A stretch of DNA of 6,005 nt, from positions 1 to 6,005 of the forward strand of contig CAJWMX010000195.1 in the NCBI GenBank assembly GCA_913043805.1, written 5' to 3'. Shown here one piece after another: positions 5,994 through 6,005 of this stretch. The notes under the pieces were generated by a model that worked only from the letters and a program-made list of their open reading frames with translations, did no database searches and had not been told where the DNA came from. The position numbers and the translations under genes were made by a program. This DNA comes from an uncultured Acidobacteriota bacterium. Its GTDB lineage: Bacteria; Acidobacteriota; Vicinamibacteria; Vicinamibacterales; UBA8438. Each line of letters begins with the position of its first letter. The stretch's first letter is position 1.

Positions 5994-6005
5994 CGTCAGT
6001 CCGGG

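Overview
The window is GC-rich bacterial DNA, densely coding, with short intergenic gaps and Shine-Dalgarno-type starts. Two paralogous secreted proteins (motifs PDLxG near the N-terminus and ACHEGN near the C-terminus) belong to a family I remember as abundant in Acidobacteriota, especially Vicinamibacterales-like genomes. Together with a DinB-superfamily gene, this makes an acidobacterial source my best guess. That is inference from recalled family distribution, not a database result.

Layout. (1) 2-1326, plus strand: the C-terminal end of an SCP2-type thiolase, followed with a 4-bp stop/start overlap by a YedA-like EamA (drug/metabolite) transporter. (2) 1401-4376, minus strand, read from right to left: a membrane-anchored parvulin-type peptidyl-prolyl isomerase, a HupE/UreJ-like polytopic membrane protein 13 nt downstream, then, after an 86-bp gap holding a perfect TATAAT, the first secreted paralogue. 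(3) 4509-5510, plus strand: the second secreted paralogue, divergent from the isomerase gene across a 132-bp region carrying a perfect 9-bp inverted repeat. (4) 5529-5993, minus strand: a DinB-superfamily protein converging on the second paralogue with an 18-bp gap. No stretch longer than about 135 bp lacks a gene.

How the genes may work together. The thiolase and exporter look translationally coupled and belong to an operon extending off the left edge. All four genes in 1401-5510 encode proteins with export or membrane signals, so this is a cell-envelope block: a periplasm-facing folding factor, a putative metal (nickel- or cobalt-like) membrane protein and two related secreted proteins of unknown function. 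A functional link between the two paralogues and the isomerase/HupE pair is only suggested by position. I see no RNA genes, CRISPR arrays, insertion sequences or phage genes. The most interesting material is the uncharacterised secreted family and its arrangement around the isomerase/HupE pair.
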